Assembly: GCA_014898415.1 (NCBI GenBank)
Contig: RCTD01000011.1
Coordinates: 868,001 to 932,000 of the forward strand
Source of the DNA: Stromatinia cepivora
Lineage: Eukaryota; Ascomycota; Leotiomycetes; Helotiales; Sclerotiniaceae
Length of the DNA: 64,000 nt
Direction: 5' to 3'
The translations under genes were made by a program, and so were the position numbers. Position 1 is the first letter of the stretch, and every line of letters begins with the position of its first letter. The notes under the pieces were generated by a model. It was given only the letters and a program-made list of their open reading frames with translations, did not search any database and was not told the origin of the DNA. Shown here in pieces: positions 1-11,879 of the stretch.

Positions 1-486
1 CAAGATCATCGAAATCAACTTTAAACTATTTAGCAATCTTTTTTCCTATTTGAATATATAGGCTACACAGAAACATCCTTCCAGTTTCGAATTCGGTGAT
101 CATATAATTGTCAATGAATTGAATAGCCGAAAATATAAACTTAGTAATATAATCCTTTATCATTATTGGATTTATATTATAATCCCCTTCATTTTTGTTG
201 CATTGATTGTTAACAAATTGATCAAGAAAATCTCAAATACTTATCATTTATTGAATATCGTAATCATGAAAATATTGGAGTAATATTGATCTCAACCTTT
301 CTTTTCAATTATATCTAATAAGATTATATTTCGGCATAAATTTGATTTGGATAGTAGTGACATAATTACAATACTAAAAAAATCGAATTCGCATTTCTTT
401 ATCGGATATATTATAATCAATTTGTAAGGCATCCCAAATTGTAAAGAAGTCAGATATATCGATCCTATTAAAAATAGGGATAACAA
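1..486 (-). pseudogene. gag fragment of gypsy element J
   Basis: Minus-strand frame matching the gag of element G (about 53480-53950). Positions 292-486 stay open for 64 codons, with the peptide KSNL followed by a conserved DIIEKKG segment that is DIIGKKD in G; further on it joins the frame opening with the ISIQDFLNQF-like region in G. Only the N-terminal part is in the window. Stops interrupt it, so it is a pseudogene. Assignment to gag rests on its place between the primer-binding site and the protease of G, not on a recognised domain. Confidence 0.6.
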
Positions 487-1515
487 TACTTTTAATATAT
501 AGTATAATAGAGAATATGTATATATAATCTTTAATATGAATAGTAAATGGAATTTTTGATAGGTTTTATTATTATTGATTTACTTCTTTTTCTTTTTTGG
601 TTTTCTTTGTTTTTTCTTCTTTTTTAGTAGGATTTCCATTACTATTAATAAAGAATTCTTTAATAAATTTAAGAGAATTAATAATTGGAATAACAATATT
701 ATCCTTTAATCCTTAAGAAACATCTTGCAGAAAACTCAATCTCATAAATGAATCAAAGTTATCCATTATATTATTATAACTTGATTGAAAAATATTCGAT
801 TCGTTAAAATCTGATTCAATATTTGGTTCTCAATAGTTTTCAATATTTATAATTTTTCTTTAATAAGTTTTTAAGAGAAAAAGAAAGGTATATATAATTC
901 TTCCCAAAGTTTTCTTTCTTCCAAAGAAATACATAAATTTCAAACTTTTTAACTAAAAGTTTTTTAAAATATATCTTAAATTTTTGATTATCGATATCAA
1001 AAATAATAATTTAATATATTATATTTAATCCTTCCTATTATTCCAATATATATTTAGATATTCAAATAACTTTAAAGGTATATAAGGCATTCAAAATCCT
1101 TCAATATAATTGATCATATTCAATCAAGATCATCCTCGAGATTAGAATTTTCTTACTCGCAAAGATAAATGACTCATTTATAAATAAGAATTCTATTATA
1201 TTTGAAATTCTAATATACTTTTAACATTACTAACTACATTCCCAAATAAAACCTTTGTTGATATATTCCTTTCAAAATAGAGAATAGAATAATAGTTCTG
1301 CTAAAAAATAATTCATCTTCAATATAATAAATGAATACAAATAAAAAAACTTCGATAATCAAAACTTTCTTATTCAAAGTTTAACAATTTTATATTTTTG
1401 AAAAGATTATCCTTTCAGAATCAATCCCATTCCCTTTATTTATAAACTACTAATTCTACTTTCTTTTTAATCATAATTTCCTCGCAGATATATTTGTATA
1501 ATGTAAACCGTACAA

Positions 1516-1539
1516 TTCGAATCCCTATATAGATTACCA
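1516..1539 (-). other. Primer-binding site of gypsy element J
   Basis: On the plus strand this reads like a tRNA 3' end: TTCGAAT (T-loop), a decayed acceptor strand, then CCA at 1537-1539, one base before the LTR. The G copy (54991-55013) keeps the acceptor part but has CTA for CCA. Together they suggest a tRNA ending GTAGGTCA-CCA. The tRNA identity is not established. Confidence 0.75.
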
Positions 1540-1540
1540 T

Positions 1541-1831
1541 TATAAAAGAAGTAGATCGAGATACATATATCCCAATAACACACTACAAAAAGAAATAGGA
1601 ATTGAAACTGATCAGATTATATTATAAAAGCTTCAAATAGTAAAATTAATAAATTTAGATAATGGTTTGGATTGTACACAAATAGGGTACAAAAAGATTA
1701 ATGGAAAACGATTGATTTCCTTCAAGAAAAGAAGAGCAGAGCCCTCTCTTATATCTAACTATGAAGAGTCATATAACCATATGACTACGAACTAGCTACG
1801 TGTTAGGCCTTGATATCCCAACTTTCTCACA
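1541..1831 (-). repeat. 5' LTR of gypsy element J (291 bp)
   Basis: Matches the two 291-bp LTRs of G (44801-45091 and 55015-55305). The intact form begins TGTGA and ends TCACA; here the inner end is TATAA through G-to-A change, while the outer end keeps TCACA at 1831. Confidence 0.93.
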
Positions 1832-2139
1832 ATATTAATATATTTCAAAATATATAAAAGAAGATGAAAATTATTTAATGAATTATTGATTTTTGATATA
1901 GTATAATATAGAAAATATCAAAAAAGTATAGTTTTATTTTATAAATTCTAAATTATATTTCATTTAATTTTTAATTTTTAAATATAGATTTTTATCAAAA
2001 AAGATTTAATAATATTAAATAATTTTATAATATTTTAAGTTTTATTTTTATAAAACATTAATATTTAATACTTAAAATCTATTTTAATATAAAAAATTCT
2101 AGATTTTTAATTATTATATAAATCAATATTAGATTAATA
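1832..2139. other. AT-rich spacer, no gene seen
   Basis: Very AT-rich DNA between gypsy J and copia A with no open frame of note and no repeat shared with the rest of the window. Confidence 0.7.
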
Positions 2140-2305
2140 TGTTAGAAATGAGGCCATCATAGGATTAGAATTGAGGTCACAAGACCACAATAATGTACAG
2201 ACCATATTTGGGGATAATCTTAATTCTATTTTTATTAGAATTATAAATCCTTAGTTCAATTTATATAATTAATAATATTATTATTTCCTACACCAAAAGT
2301 TAACA
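2140..2305 (+). repeat. 5' LTR of copia A (166 bp)
   Basis: Begins TGTTAGAAATG and ends GTTAACA. It is the same length as the 3' LTR and as the LTRs of copies B and C; mismatches between them are transitions. Confidence 0.96.
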
Positions 2306-2325
2306 GATTATAAGATCCAATTATA
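2306..2325 (+). other. Primer-binding site of copia A
   Basis: Directly follows the 5' LTR. Copies B (13362-13381) and C (42034-42053) have the same site; the best kept form (C) starts GGTTATAAGATCCGG. Its complement ends with an anticodon-loop-like ATAACC, recalling the half-tRNA priming known for Drosophila copia and yeast Ty5 rather than a tRNA 3' CCA end. Inference from similarity only. Confidence 0.55.
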
Positions 2326-2419
2326 CAATAATAATTAGAAAACAAAGTAAATCGAAAAAGGATTAGTATAATTAATAGAGATAAAATAAAATGAAAATCA
2401 GAGTTTTCATACAATATTA

Positions 2420-3660
2420 TCGAAGTAGAATTGAAATACAATAATATAACTTATAATTCACAATATTATAGGCCAGAACAGAAAGCAGTCTATATAATAC
2501 CGATACAGAATTATAACAGAGGCGAAGAGCAAATTCGTATAGTTATAAGAAAATATATTATAATACAATTTTATAAATTTTTTTTTTATTATTTTATTTT
2601 TATATTTCTTTATTATTTTGAATTTATTTGTTATATACTTTTTTTTTAAAATTGTTTTAAAAATTTGAAGATTATCTTTGATATCCATCAAATAACAAGA
2701 AATCTTTATAATATCGAAATCAAACAACTCTTCGAAGTTCGATCAAAACAATTATAAATGATAATTCAGATAAACGAAGATATAATTGAAAAGGAAAGAA
2801 TGGTTTTACATAATTGATTAAATATTAGACGAATATACGTAGATTGCAGGACCCAATACAGTATCTGCCTATAAAATCAATGATTATGTATATTACAATA
2901 TTGAATTGAAATCGGAATACTTAAAGAATAAAGTGAATATATTATTGTATATTTGTATAACACTCAATAATGACGATAAAGTCCTTACCAATGAATATTC
3001 AATAGTATATATACTTTAAAGATATTTTAAATCAAAATATACTAGAATCAATACAATCACAATTAATATATATATAATGATAATCTAAAACTTCAAATTC
3101 CAATCCAATACTTATCCTGATATAATTATTATCGAAATCTAAAACAAATTAAAAGAGTACAAAAGGAAATTAAGAATTGTAAATGAAAATTATCGATCAG
3201 TATATCAAGATATTACCTTGTTCTTGATTTTAATATATAATCTTTTAATCGATTATTAAAAAGTAATAAATATATTGAATATCCAAATCAATTTTATATC
3301 GATGATAAAATCAAGTATTTATAAATTAAGGAATTTTATCTTAAAGATGAATCAGAATTAGTACAAATTGTGAAAGAATTTAGATATATTTCTCGATATC
3401 AAAAATCAGATTTCGAAATTCTAAACAATATTTACAATCTGTATCAAAAAAAAGATCATTATATATGAAATTGCCCGTATTTAATATAAACTAACAAACT
3501 CCTTTACAATTACCTTTATCATCAAAGAAAAAAAAAATCACCGAATTTAAAAAAGATTTATTTCAACAAAAAAAATCAAATACACTCTACTAACAATATC
3601 TCTGAATCAGATTCTGATATTGAGGATATAATAAAGGAAGATTATAATTTGATAAAAGAA
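2420..3660 (+). pseudogene. gag remnant of copia A
   Basis: Frame-broken coding region between the leader and the protease. Pieces conserved with B and C include the N-terminal segment near 2431-2560 (NSQYYRPEQKA) and a central segment near 2965-3090 (NEYSIVYIL followed by KYTRINTITIN), which in C stays open at 41269-41451. A poly-Ser/Asp stretch near 3595-3640 (SESDSDIED) precedes the protease. Many stops. Assigned to gag by position and general similarity to copia gag polyproteins. Confidence 0.65.
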
Positions 3661-3679
3661 ACCATTAATAAGGCTTCCC

Positions 3680-5130
3680 CTAATAAATGATATATTGATA
3701 TAGATACTTTTTTATATATATCTAATTAATCTTTATTATTCAGATCAATAGAATTTATTATTAAACAAAGAATAAAGATTGATAAAGGAATAATGTATTA
3801 TCATTATTGAAGTTTAATAGATATAGTATATAAAGATAATTCTAAAATACTATTTTCAAATATATTATATATATTAGGATTAAAAGTAAATTTGTTATTA
3901 GGAAAAAGAATCTGCGAAATAGAATTGCAAAGGGAATTCAATTTTCATTATATATATTTCAAAAAAGATAATATAAAAGTTATTTGTATTAGAATACAAA
4001 ATGGAATATATATGGTTTCATATATGATCAAAGAATATAAGGATACAATTCTTTGTTTTAGTATATACCAAAATGATCAGGAAAAAGACTTTTCTTCAGA
4101 AATAATCGATAATATTAAAAGTATCGATAATGAATTAATATTTAAAAAGAAAAAAAGATATTTATTATAATATTGAAAATTCAATTATCTAGATTCAAAC
4201 AAGATCAAGAATCTATATAAGATATCCAATATAATTAAACCAATAAAGGTCTTAATTGAATTAAATATCTGCGAAGTATATATACTTATTAAAATAATCA
4301 ATTATATTCCAAAGTAATTGAGTTTATACAAATCAAAGAGATTCAAATTTATATATTTCGATATTATAAAATCATTCCCAAAATCGATTCAAGGGAATCG
4401 TTATTTTATATTGATCATTGATAATTATATAAAAGTAAATTGAATTATATTATTTAAATAAAAAAACAATATAATTCAAACATTGAAAATTTAGAAAAAG
4501 GAAATGGAATTAATTATTAGAGAAAAGATCATTGCAATTAGGATTGATAATGTACCAGAACTTCTACAAGCTATTTGTAAATGATTATTAAGCATACAAT
4601 CCGAAATTATAACAATTATCTCTTTATATCAAAACAGACCTGCAAAACAGAATATAAAAATTGCAAAAACAAATATAAAAATAATACTAAAAGAAACTGA
4701 ATTATTATTAGAATTTTGAAATGAAATTATAAAGCACAATACTTATATTAGGAATCGCATTAATATTGATTTTAATATAAACAAAATAAATCAATCCCTT
4801 ATAAAAGCTTTTATAAATACAATACTAAATATAGAGATATATAAAATCTAAGGAAGCAAATATTATACTTATATCAATCCCAAGATTATTCCGAAAGAAC
4901 AAAAATACAATAAATTACAGGACACTTCGAGAATCAGTATATTCCTAAGGTATTCAAAAGTTATAAACAAATATATCAAAATGTATTCTCCAGAATTAAA
5001 TTATACATTTTGATCAAATAGAATAATTATAGATAAATCTCATCGAGAAAAAGATTTGGATCTTAAATTAAGAAATTGTGAATTAGATTTATAAGGAATA
5101 AAGAATATAAAGCTAGATCGAAAACCTCGT
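3680..5130 (+). pseudogene. Protease and integrase remnant of copia A
   Basis: The frame opens with W-Y-I-D near 3688, where copia proteases have W-x-D-[ST]-G; the motif is decayed to D-I-D-T. The segment 3892-4170 stays open and is the pre-integrase region. Then come a stretch matching the usual H-L-G-x-D-K-I-x-N-L pattern (4170-4260) and an integrase core start with F-I-Y-F-D-I, followed by GNRYFILIIDNY-like residues at 4340-4440. Family role: cleaves the polyprotein and inserts cDNA. In-frame stops throughout; dead. Confidence 0.85.
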
Positions 5131-5700
5131 AATAGATTGGCAGTAAATAAAGTACTTTCTTTATTTTCAATATCAAACACAATATTTATATCACCTTTGT
5201 TTCAAATGTTCTCTTCAACAAATATTATATCGAATTCAATGATTATATCAAATATTCTAATTATCGAATTAAAACCAAATAAATTAAATATATCAATATT
5301 AATATATAATAAAGATAAAAATAATAATATTCAGAAAATAAATCAAGAATCTTTTTTCAAGAATACTTCAGATATCGAATTCATCATTTCAAAGGGTCCA
5401 ATCCAAAAATCAACTTTTGCAAACCCTGAATTTATACTAGAAGCAAAATTTAAGACTATCTTAAATTTTACTAATAAATCTATTTCAGCAAAATCAAAAA
5501 GCGAAGTAAATCTATAATTATTTAAGATTAAATAAAAAAATGAAATAGACCTTAAAAACGAATCCCCAAAATATCTAATATGAAAATGGAAAAGAAATAT
5601 AGAATAAAATCCTAAAGAAGAACGGGAAAGCAAAATTATAAGGACATTGATTACGATATCTATATAGGCTAAAATTTAAGAAAGTGTAGAATATATTATG
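5130..5700 (+). pseudogene. Integrase-RT linker of copia A
   Basis: A 126-codon frame (5137-5517) and its continuation cover the low-complexity linker between integrase and reverse transcriptase. It is rich in Ser, Asn, Lys and Ile, with no recognised domain. The same segment is conserved in B and C, and about 240-290 bp of it has been captured, in antisense relative to the element, by elements D (27055-27345) and E (34911-35150). Confidence 0.7.
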
Positions 5701-6710
5701 ATTATAATCCCAATCATTTATAAGATGGATCTTTATATTAAAGACAAGATTGTTTCAGATTTCATAATTTTGTTGATAGATATAGATAATACAGAAGATA
5801 TAGTATATCCAATTGAAGAAATTCTAGGAATTAAAATATTAAGAACTTATAAGGAAGCAATATCGGATCGAGAATATTCTGAAAAATGAAAAAAAATCAT
5901 TCAAAAGGAAATTATATCTTTAATTCAAAATGATATTTAAGAAGAATATATACTTTTTAAAGGAAGTAATTTGGTTTCGATGAAATAGGTATTTATAATT
6001 AAGATTAAGAATAACAAGATAAAACGATTCAAGGCAAGATTAATGATTCGAGGGTTTAATCAGGTATTAGAAAAGGATTATAATGAAATGTTTACATCAA
6101 TAATAAGGCTAAATATATTTAGATTATTCCTAATTATTATTGTAAAGGAAAATTTGGAATATTCATATTTCGATATCAAAAACATCTTTACTGAATCGCA
6201 TTTAAAGGAAGAAATCTACCTCGAATCACTCCAAGATATCAAAGTCAAAAAGGGATATATATTACAAGTTCTATAAAGCCTATATAGTTTGAAGCAAGTT
6301 GGAAGAGATTGAAGTTTATTATTGAAGAAAAAGCTTTTAGATATAAATTTTGTACAAAGTTTAGCAGATCTATATTTGTATATATCCAAAAACCATAATA
6401 TAATATTACTGATATATATCGACGATATCATTATTGCATTATATATATCATCGCAAATCACTTGATTCGATAAAAAGCTATCGGCCTATTTTAATACCAA
6501 AAATCTAAAGGAGATTAATAAAATCCTAAATATTAGAATTATTTATAATAGAAAAACATATATATTAATTATAAATCAAAAAGAATATCTCAATATTATA
6601 TTAATCAAATACAATATTATATATAAATAATATCAAACCAAGAAATTGCTAATAATGGATTATATCTATCTCCGATTAATAATCGATAACAATGAATTAA
6701 CAAATGTAAA
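5700..6710 (+). pseudogene. Reverse transcriptase remnant of copia A
   Basis: Conserved copia RT signatures are legible across several frames: LVSMKWVF-like residues near 5970, then RFKARLMIRGFNQ, Y-N-E-M-F, LFLIIIVKENLEYSYFDIKN and the EEIYLESLQ block (6043-6276), then the active site as I-Y-I-D-D-I-I-I near 6415-6440. The catalytic Asp pair is still present in this copy, but stops (for example near 6275) break the frame. Family role: copies element RNA into DNA in cytoplasmic particles. Confidence 0.92.
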
Positions 6711-6899
6711 CAAGTATCAATAACAAATAAGAAATATAATTTATCCAATAATATATATTCAATCAAATATAGTATTCTTAATTGAAAGACTTTCACAATT
6801 TATGGCAAAACCAGCAAAACATTATATTATAGTTTTGAAGAATCTGATGCGATATTTATAATCAATAATTAAACAGAAGCTATGGTTCGGGCCAAAAGG

Positions 6900-7430
6900 A
6901 ATATAATCTGATATTTGCAAAGAATATAATATACCTGATAATATAATAAAGATATATATAGATGCAGATTGGACTAATAACAAATATAACCGAAAAAATG
7001 TTTCAAAAGGAATTGTAATATTCTATAAAGGCTTTATATCGTAAACTAACAAGAAACAAATATTTATAACTACCTTTAATATAGAATCAGAATATATTAT
7101 AATAATAATATTCATCAAACAAAAAAAATGAATTATACAAATATTCAAAGATCTATTTAGATCAAATTATATTGAAAAGAACAGAGATACGATTTAGATA
7201 CTTAATAATAATCAAAACATTTTAGCTTTAATCAAGAACCTATATTTATATAAATAATCCAAATATATAAATATCAATTATCATTTCATCAAAGATTTAA
7301 TAAAAAAGGAGAAAATCGCTACTAATTATATCAATATATACGATATAATTGCTGATAAAATAATGAAGCCTTATACAAAGATTGCTTTCAAAAGATTCAA
7401 GAAAATATTGGGATTAATAATTTAGGAGGA
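6900..7430 (+). pseudogene. RNase H remnant of copia A
   Basis: D-A-D-W-T near 6962, then K-G-I-V-I-F, TNKKQ, E-S-E-Y and the C-terminal block around 7200-7420 match the RNase H domain at the end of copia polyproteins (usual D-A-D-W, S-W-x-S-K-K-Q and E-A-E-Y motifs). The frame ends just before the purine tract and 3' LTR. Broken by stops at 7040 and elsewhere. Confidence 0.88.
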
Positions 7431-7450
7431 TCGAATAGGATATCCTCAAT

Positions 7451-7457
7451 GAGGGAA
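7451..7457 (+). other. Polypurine tract of copia A
   Basis: Seven purines, GAGGGAA, directly abut the 3' LTR. This is the expected site of plus-strand DNA priming. Confidence 0.7.
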
Positions 7458-7623
7458 TATTAGAAATGAGGCCATTATAGGATTAGAATTGAGGTCATGA
7501 GATTATAATAATGTATAAACTATATTTGGGGATAATTTCAATTCTATTTCTATTAGAATTATAGATCCTTAATTCAATCTACATAATCAACAATACTATT
7601 ACTTCCTGCACCAAAAGTTAACA
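7458..7623 (+). repeat. 3' LTR of copia A (166 bp)
   Basis: Begins TATTAGAAATG (TGTT with one G-to-A) and ends GTTAACA. It is followed by TAATA, identical to the 5 bp before the 5' LTR. Confidence 0.96.
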
Positions 7624-8064
7624 TAATATAAATTAAAATAAATTAATTTTTAAAAGATATTCAATAATTATATAATAATCTTTTTGAAATTTTTTATTTA
7701 AATATATCATATAATATTTTGAATGAAATTTTCCCAAAAAAATCTTTAAAATATTAATTATTTGATTTTTAAATAAATTTTCAATATTATAAATCAATTC
7801 GAATTTATAAAAAATTTTGATTTCTTTTTTGAAATATATTATTCAAAAAAGAAAAAATAATAAAAATAGATTTTTTAAATTTTATATATTATTTGTTTAT
7901 ATAATGAAAATTATATATTCAATTAAATATATTTTATATTTTTTTAATCATTATATAATCAATTCTTTTCGAATTTAAATAATCTTTTTTTTTAAAAAAC
8001 AATTTCGAAATAAAAATATTATTATTTTATATAATATAATAGGTTTAAATCAAAATTTATTCAA
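7624..8064. other. AT-rich spacer between copia A and B
   Basis: 441 bp of extremely AT-rich DNA with no gene. It is the loop between two tail-to-tail 5.5-kb inverted copies. Confidence 0.8.
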
Positions 8065-8230
8065 TATTAACTTTTAGTACAGGAAATATTAGTATTATTG
8101 ATTATATAGATTGAACTAAGGATCTATAATTCTAATAGGAGTAAAATTGAGGTTATCCCCAAATATAATCTGTGTACTATTATAATCTCGTAATCTCAAT
8201 TCTAATCCTATAATAGCTTTATTTCCAATA
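8065..8230 (-). repeat. 3' LTR of copia B (166 bp)
   Basis: On the plus strand it begins TATTAACTTTTAG and ends ATTTCCAATA, the mutated reverse complement of TGTTGGAAATG...GTTAACA. Confidence 0.95.
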
Positions 8231-8262
8231 CTCTTTTATTGAGGATATTTTATTCGATTCTT

Positions 8263-8780
8263 TTAGGTTACTAATCCCAACATTTTCTTGAATCTTTCGA
8301 AAGCAATCTTTGTATAAAGCTTTGTTATTCTGTCGATAATTATATTGTATATATTAATATAACTAATAGCAATTTTTTTCTTTTTTATTAAATCCCTAAT
8401 GAAATGATAATTGATATTTATATATTTGAATCGTTTATACAAATATAAATTCTTAATTAAAGTTAAAGTATCTTGATTGTTATCAAACATTTAAATTATA
8501 TCTCTGTTCTTTTTAATATAATTTAATCTAAATAGATCTTTAAATATTTATATAATCTATCTTTTTTGTTTGATAAATATTGTTATTATAATATATTCTG
8601 ATTCTATATTAGAGATAATTATAAACATTTGTTTCTTATTAGTCTATGATATAGAGCTTTTGTAGAATATTACAATTCTTTTTAAAACATTTTTTCAATT
8701 ATATTTATTATTAATCTAATCTATATTTGTATATATTTTTATTATATTATCAGATATATTGTATTCTTTATAAATATCAG
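8263..8780 (-). pseudogene. RNase H remnant of copia B
   Basis: Minus-strand frame 8263-8490 (75 codons) is the C-terminal block (N-N-Q-D-T-L-T-L-I-K-N-L, then Y-H-F-I-R-D-L), the usual copia RNase H tail. The upstream continuation to about 8780 contains the equivalents of D-A-D-W and S-K-K-Q. The frame is broken between the parts. Confidence 0.85.
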
Positions 8781-8889
8781 ATTGTACTTCTTTTGGCCCG
8801 AATTATAATTTCTGTTTGATTGTTGATTATAAATATTGTATCAGATTCTTCAAAGTTATAATATAATGTTTTATTGGTTTTGCTATAAA

Positions 8890-9960
8890 TTATGAAAATC
8901 TTCTAATTGAGAATGTTATATTTGATTGAATATATATTATTGAATAAATCATATTTTTTATTTGTTGTTGATATTCGTTTACATTTGCCAATTCATTATT
9001 ATCGATTGTTAGCCGAAGATAGGTATAATCTATTATTAGCAATTTCTTGATTTGATATTGTTTATATATAATATTATATTTAATTAATATAATATTGAGA
9101 TATTCTTTTTGATCTATAATTAATATATATACTTTTCTATCACAAATAATTTTAATATTTAGGATCTTATTAATTTCCCCTAAATTCTTAATATTAAAAT
9201 GGATCGATAGCTTTTCATTAAACCAAATGATTTGCAATAATATATACAATATAATAACGATATCGTCGATATATATTAATAATATTATATTATAATCTTT
9301 GGATATATATAAATATAGATCTACCAAACTTTGTATAAAACCTATATTTAAAAACTCTTTCTTTAATAATAAACTCTAATCCCTTTCAGCTTGCTTCAAA
9401 CCATATAAGCTTTATAGAACTTGTAATACATATCTCTTTTTGATTTTAATATCTTGAAATGATTTGAAATAGATCTCTTCCTTTAAATACAATTCGGTAA
9501 AAGCATTTTTGATATCAAAATATAAATATTCCAAATTTTCCTTTATAATGATAACTAGGAATAATCTAAGTATATTTAACTTTATTATTGATACAAATAT
9601 TTTGTTGTAATCCTTTCCTAATACCTAATTGAATCTTCAAATTATTAATCTTATTTTAAATCGTTCTATCTTATTATTCTTGATCTTAATTATAAATACT
9701 TATTTCGTCGAAACCAAATTACTTTTTTTAAAGAATATATATTCTTTTTAAATATTATTTTGAATTAAGGATATGATTTCCTTTTAGATAATTTTCTTTT
9801 ATTTTTCAAAATATTCTTGATCCGATATTGCTTTTTTATAAATTCTTGATATTTTGATTTTTAGAATTTCTTCGATTAGATATACTACATTTTCTATATT
9901 ATTTGTATCTATTAACGAAATTATGAAATCTGAAATAATCTTGTTTTTGATATAAAAGTT
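8890..9960 (-). pseudogene. Reverse transcriptase remnant of copia B
   Basis: The 145-codon open stretch 8890-9327 holds the active site as L-L-I-Y-I-D-D-I-V-I-I, so both catalytic Asp are kept, followed by L-G-E-I-N-K-I-L-N-I (usual L-G-E-x-x-x-x-L-G-I). N-terminal RT blocks are legible up to about 9960 on the minus strand, interrupted by stops. Confidence 0.9.
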
Positions 9961-10620
9961 TATTTTATAAATAATTGGGATTGTAATTATAATATGTTCT
10001 ATATTTTCTTGAGTTTTGGTTTATATAGATATTGCAATCAATGTCTTTATAATCTTGCTTTTCTATTCTTCTTCAGAATTTTGTTTTATATTTTTTTTCT
10101 GTTTTTGTATTAGATATCTTAAGGATTTATCTTTAAGATCTATTTTATCCTTTTATTTGATTTCAAATGATTACAGATTTACTTTGTTTTTTGATTTTGT
10201 TGAAATAGATTTATCAATAAAATTTAAAATGATCTTAAATTTTGCTTTTAATATAAATTCAGGATTTGCAAAAGTTGATTCTTAGATTGGATCCTTTAAA
10301 ATGATAAATTCGATATCTGAAATATTCTTGAAAGAAGATTCTTGATTTGTTTTCTGAATATTATTATCTTTATCTTTATTATATATTGATATTGATATAT
10401 TTAATTTATTTGATTTCAATTCGACAATTAAGATACTTGATATAATCATTGAATTTGATATAATATCTGTTAAAAAGAATATTTAAAATAAAGATGATAT
10501 AGGTATTGTATTTGATATTGAAAATAGAAAAGATATCTTATTTGTTGCTGATTTATTATAAGGTTTTCGATCTGGCTTTATATTCTTTATTCCTTATAAA
10601 CCTGATTTACAATTTCTTAA
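9960..10620 (-). pseudogene. Integrase-RT linker of copia B
   Basis: Minus-strand counterpart of the linker at 5130-5700 in copia A, with the same Ser/Asn/Lys-rich low-complexity character and no recognised domain. An open plus-strand stretch at 10016-10285 is only its antisense shadow. Confidence 0.65.
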
Positions 10621-11871
10621 TTTAAAATCCAAATCTTTTTTTCAATAAGATTTATTTATGATTATTTTGTTTGATCGAAATATATAATCTAATTCTGAAG
10701 AATACATTTTGATATATTTGTTTATAATTTTTGAATACTCTAGAAATACATTGATTCTTGAAGTATCCCGCAATTTATCATATCTTTATTTTTTCGGAAT
10801 AGTTTTGGAATTGATATAAATATAATATTTACTCCCCCAGATTTTGTATATCTTTATATCTAGTATTATATTTATAAAAACTTCTATAAAGGATTAATTT
10901 ATTCTATTTATATCAAAATTAATATTAATACGATTCTTGATATAAATATTATACTCTACAATTTCATCCCAAAATTCTAATAGTAATCCAGTTTCTTTTA
11001 GTATTACTTTTATATCTGCCTTTATAATCCTTATATTCCGTTCTGCAGGTCTGTTTTGATATAAAAAAACAATTATTATAATTTTGGATTATATATCTGA
11101 TAATCATTCATAAATAACTTATAAAAGTTCCAATATATTGTCAATCCTGACTACAATAATCTTTTCTTCAATAGTTAATTCCATCTCCTTTTTCCAAATT
11201 TTCAATATTTGAATTGTATCGTTTTTTTATTTAAATAATATAATCTAATTTATTTTTATATAATTATCAATAATCAATATGAAATAACAATTCCTTCGAA
11301 TCGATTTTAAGAATAATCCTGCAATATCGAAATATATAAATTCGAATCTCTTTGATTTATACAGATTCAATTACTTCGAAATATGATTGATTATTTTGAT
11401 GAATATATACACTTTGTAGATATCTAATTCAATTGGGATCTTTATCGATTTAATTATATTGAATACTTTGTATAAATTCTTAATCTTGTTTGAATCTAGA
11501 TAATTGAATTTTTGATACTATAATAGGTATCTCTCTTTCTCCTTAAATATTAATTCATTATCGATATCTTTAATACTATCAATTATTTTTAAAGAAAAGT
11601 CTTTTTCCTGATTATTTTGGTATACACTAAAATAGAAAGCTGTATCTTTATATCCTTTGATCATATATAAAATCATATACATTCCGTTTTGTATTTTAGC
11701 ATAGATAACTTTCTTATTATCCTTCTTGAAATATATATAATAAAAATTGAATTCCTTTTGCAATTCTGTTTCGCAAATCCTTTTTCTTGATAATAAGTTT
11801 ATTTTTAACCCTAATATATATAATACATTTGAAAGTAGTATCTTAGAATCATCTTTGTATACTATATCCAT
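10620..11871 (-). pseudogene. Integrase and pre-integrase remnant of copia B
   Basis: The open stretch 11518-11871 (117 codons) begins MDIVYKDDSKILLSNVLYIL and matches the segment between protease and integrase in copies A and C. Downstream on the minus strand lie the decayed integrase zinc-binding region and catalytic core. Inactive. Confidence 0.82.
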
Positions 11872-11879
11872 TAAATTTT

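Larger units (their letters stand above)
1..1831 (-). mobile_element. Ty3/gypsy element J, 5' part only (same family as G)
   Basis: This stretch aligns base for base with 53480-55305, the 5' part of gypsy element G, with differences almost all C/T or G/A. Read on the minus strand it runs LTR, primer-binding site, leader and start of gag, and is cut by the left window edge. The base after the LTR is at 1832 (flank atatt); the other target duplication lies outside the window. It is dense in stops and certainly inactive. Strand follows from the gag frame and the position of the primer-binding site. Confidence 0.93.
2140..7623 (+). mobile_element. Ty1/copia element, copy A (full length, 5484 bp)
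   Basis: Two 166-bp LTRs, a primer-binding site, a gag-pol region in copia order (protease, integrase, reverse transcriptase, RNase H) and a purine-rich tract before the 3' LTR. The flanking 5 bp are TAATA on both sides (2135-2139 and 7624-7628), a perfect target-site duplication. Copies B and C in this window are the same family. All frames carry many stops of the kind RIP makes (CAA, CAG or CGA to TAA, TAG or TGA). Non-functional. Confidence 0.97.

Noticed and set aside
1516..1539. Possible tRNA gene pieces here and at 54991-55013
   Set aside because: Only the 3' end of a tRNA is present, directly beside an LTR; this is a primer-binding site.
5343..5633. Minus-strand frame in copia A, and plus-strand frames 10016-10285 and 38684-38953 in B and C
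   Set aside because: All three are the same antisense shadow of the copia linker region.
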